Assembly: GCA_964524995.1 (NCBI GenBank) | Contig: CAZGDV010000129.1 | Coordinates: 1-6,986 of the forward strand | Reading direction: 5' to 3' | Source: CAZGDV01 sp964524995 | Lineage (GTDB): Bacteria > Chloroflexota > Dehalococcoidia > SZUA-161 | DNA length: 6,986 nt | Part shown: positions 5,552-6,986 of the stretch, one piece after another | Numbering within the stretch: position 1 is the first letter of the stretch | Layout: each line of letters begins with the position of its first letter | Notes under the pieces: generated by a model | The model's input: only the letters and a program-made list of their open reading frames with translations | Database searches by the model: none | Told to the model about the DNA's origin: nothing | Made by a program: the position numbers and the translations under genes

Positions 5552-6986
5552 GTGGAGCCACGCGTACTCAAGGAAGGCGACCTGTTCATCGTCAGCGACG
5601 AGCTGGGAGATATCCCGGAGGTCAGGCGCAGGCTCGGCCTATACTATCGGGACACGCGCTATCTATCTATCTTCGAGCTTACCGTGAACGGCCAGAAGCC
5701 GCGACTCATGGCCTCATCGTGTCGCCAGAACTGCGTCTGCGACAAACAGCTGGCTAACCCTACTCTCGAGCTCCCCGACGGCACGAGCGCACTGGCGAGG
5801 ACGATTAGTATCCAGCGAAGCCGCTTCCTGAGCGGAGGCCTCCACGAGCGCATCACTCTCTACAATTACAACCCCTTTCCGGTGCCGTTGTCGCTGGGAC
5901 TGTCGTTTGCAAGTGACTTCCTCGACATCTTCGAGATCCGAGGCATGGAGAGAGAGAAGCGAGGTACTCTTCACAAGCCGGACGTCTCGGACTCCAGACT
6001 GCTCCTGCGGTACGAAGGACTCGACGACGTGACACGCACAACCGAGGTGGTATTCGATGTTCCTCCCACCTCGGCGAAGATCGAGGAGCCTACGCCCATC
6101 TCACTCAGGAGAGCAACAACGTTCCTCCCCGAGTCCATCGATGTAGCCAGCGTCACGCTGTTCCATCCCCCTGCCGCCAAGGTCTTGTGGAACCTGACAC
6201 TTCAGGCCCGCGAGCCGTTGTGCATCACGTTGCGTGTCTTCGCTCGAGAGGAAGACGTCGACACCGGTCCTGCAGACTTCAACGAGCAACTGACTCTATC
6301 CTGCCAGCGGTACGACGATTGGGGCGAGACATGCACGCTGATAGAGACCGACAACGAGCTGTTCAACCAGCTGCTGGAGCGAAGTGTCCTCGATATGCAG
6401 ATGCTCATGAGCCCCACCCCCGCCGGCCCTACCCCCGTCGCCGGCATCCCCTGGTATGCCTGTATCAAGGGGCCAAACGCCTGCGTAACCGCGCTCCAGA
6501 CCCTCATGCTCAATCCACAGATAGCCGTCAACACGTTGCGCTATCTGGCGCAGACTCAGGGTGTCAAGTCCGACCCCCTCCACGAGGAGGAGCCCGGCAA
6601 AATAGTCCACGAGATTCGGAGAGGTGAACTCGCATGGACCGGGGAGACACCTCACTCGGCCTTCTACGGCAGTATAGATGCTACCCCCTTGTTCTTGATA
6701 CTGTTTGCGGAGACGATGAAATGGCTGGGCGATGACGAACTCTACAGAGAGCTCCTGCCGGCGGCGAAATCGGCCCTGGAGTGGATACAGTGCTATGGCG
6801 ACATCGATGGCGACAACTACGTGGAGTATGTCACCAGAGGAGCGGGGACAGCGGGCGGCGGATGGAGGGACAGCCGGGGCATCGTTGCTTATCCTGACGG
6901 CGGAACGGTTCCTGAGCCGCTGAAACTCGTGCAAGTCCAGGGTTACACGTACAAGGCAATGATGGACATGTCAGAGCTGCTGGCCA
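5552..6986 (+). CDS. Glycogen-debranching-enzyme-like protein (amylo-alpha-1,6-glucosidase family), N-terminal part
   Basis: An open frame of 478 codons runs off the window end; relatives are about 700 residues. It has the N-terminal beta domain of bacterial debranching-like proteins (VLKEGDLFIVSDELGDI from residue 5, YYRDTRYLS at 31-39) and then the start of the (alpha/alpha)6 glucosidase domain. Strong family segments are GIPWY at 298-302, EEPGKIVHEIRRGE at 346-359, YGSIDATPLF at 372-381, a DIDGD loop at 417-421, WRDS at 438-441 and VQGY at 462-465. Such proteins are thought to cleave alpha-1,6 branches or related glucosides in the cytoplasm, though many are untested. The GTG at 5552 is the only sensible start: an in-frame TGA lies at 5546-5548 and family similarity begins at residue 5. 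GGAAC near 5539 gives a weak ribosome binding site. Two motifs are unusual: the expected GRDS is GPNA (307-310), and the N-Q-G-W-K-D type motif reads GGGWRD. The gene lies after the groE terminator and needs its own promoter, which I could not place. Confidence 0.88.
   Translation, partial: MEPRVLKEGDLFIVSDELGDIPEVRRRLGLYYRDTRYLSIFELTVNGQKPRLMASSCRQNCVCDKQLANPTLELPDGTSALARTISIQRSRFLSGGLHERITLYNYNPFPVPLSLGLSFASDFLDIFEIRGMEREKRGTLHKPDVSDSRLLLRYEGLDDVTRTTEVVFDVPPTSAKIEEPTPISLRRATTFLPESIDVASVTLFHPPAAKVLWNLTLQAREPLCITLRVFAREEDVDTGPADFNEQLTLSCQRYDDWGETCTLIETDNELFNQLLERSVLDMQMLMSPTPAGPTPVAGIPWYACIKGPNACVTALQTLMLNPQIAVNTLRYLAQTQGVKSDPLHEEEPGKIVHEIRRGELAWTGETPHSAFYGSIDATPLFLILFAETMKWLGDDELYRELLPAAKSALEWIQCYGDIDGDNYVEYVTRGAGTAGGGWRDSRGIVAYPDGGTVPEPLKLVQVQGYTYKAMMDMSELLA

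Noticed and set aside
5434..5757. A 107-codon ATG-initiated plus-strand frame after groEL.
   Set aside because: It passes through the intrinsic terminator stem and then overlaps the debranching-enzyme-like gene in another frame; its translation there is the Arg/Gly-rich pattern of an out-of-frame reading.
6296..6934. A 212-codon open frame on the minus strand.
   Set aside because: It is antisense to the debranching-enzyme-like gene, whose plus-strand frame shows clear family motifs throughout. The minus frame looks like a GC-driven shadow.

Overview
The window looks like ordinary chromosomal DNA from a GC-rich bacterium. It has no tRNA, rRNA, insertion sequence or CRISPR array, and nothing in it amounts to an obvious new multi-gene system. 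A perfect CIRCE operator in front of groES-groEL marks a bacterium with HrcA-type heat-shock control. Frequent AGG (Arg) and ATA (Ile) codons despite the high GC, an ETF pair beside a FadH-like flavoenzyme, and a debranching-enzyme-like gene together suggest Chloroflexota (Dehalococcoidia-like). That placement is a weak inference from gene content and codon habit.

Left part (1-3176): the window opens inside an old-yellow-enzyme/2,4-dienoyl-CoA-reductase-type iron-sulfur flavoprotein, of which only the C-terminal half is present. A 164-bp gap follows. It holds a good sigma-70-like promoter placed exactly at the centre of a perfect 13-bp inverted repeat. Next come the two subunits of an electron transfer flavoprotein, alpha first and beta second, which is the reverse of the common order. 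Together these genes point to redox metabolism of acyl-CoA or related substrates, with electrons moving between flavoproteins. Whether the first enzyme is an electron partner of the ETF is inference.

Middle part (3177-5490): a roughly 200-bp non-coding gap ends in a sigma-70-like promoter and a CIRCE element, followed by groES and groEL 40 bp apart. A strong intrinsic terminator closes the unit. This is a textbook class I heat-shock operon encoding the chaperonin and its lid.

Right part (5491-6986): after a short leader with a small hairpin, a GTG-initiated gene runs off the window end. It encodes a protein of the bacterial glycogen-debranching-enzyme-like (amylo-alpha-1,6-glucosidase) family. 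The overall family signature is strong, but two normally well-conserved active-region motifs are altered.

The observations most worth a second look are the symmetric inverted repeat around the etf promoter, the altered motifs in the debranching-enzyme homologue, the changed flavin-pocket residues of the ETF alpha subunit, and the FadH-like/ETF neighbourhood.
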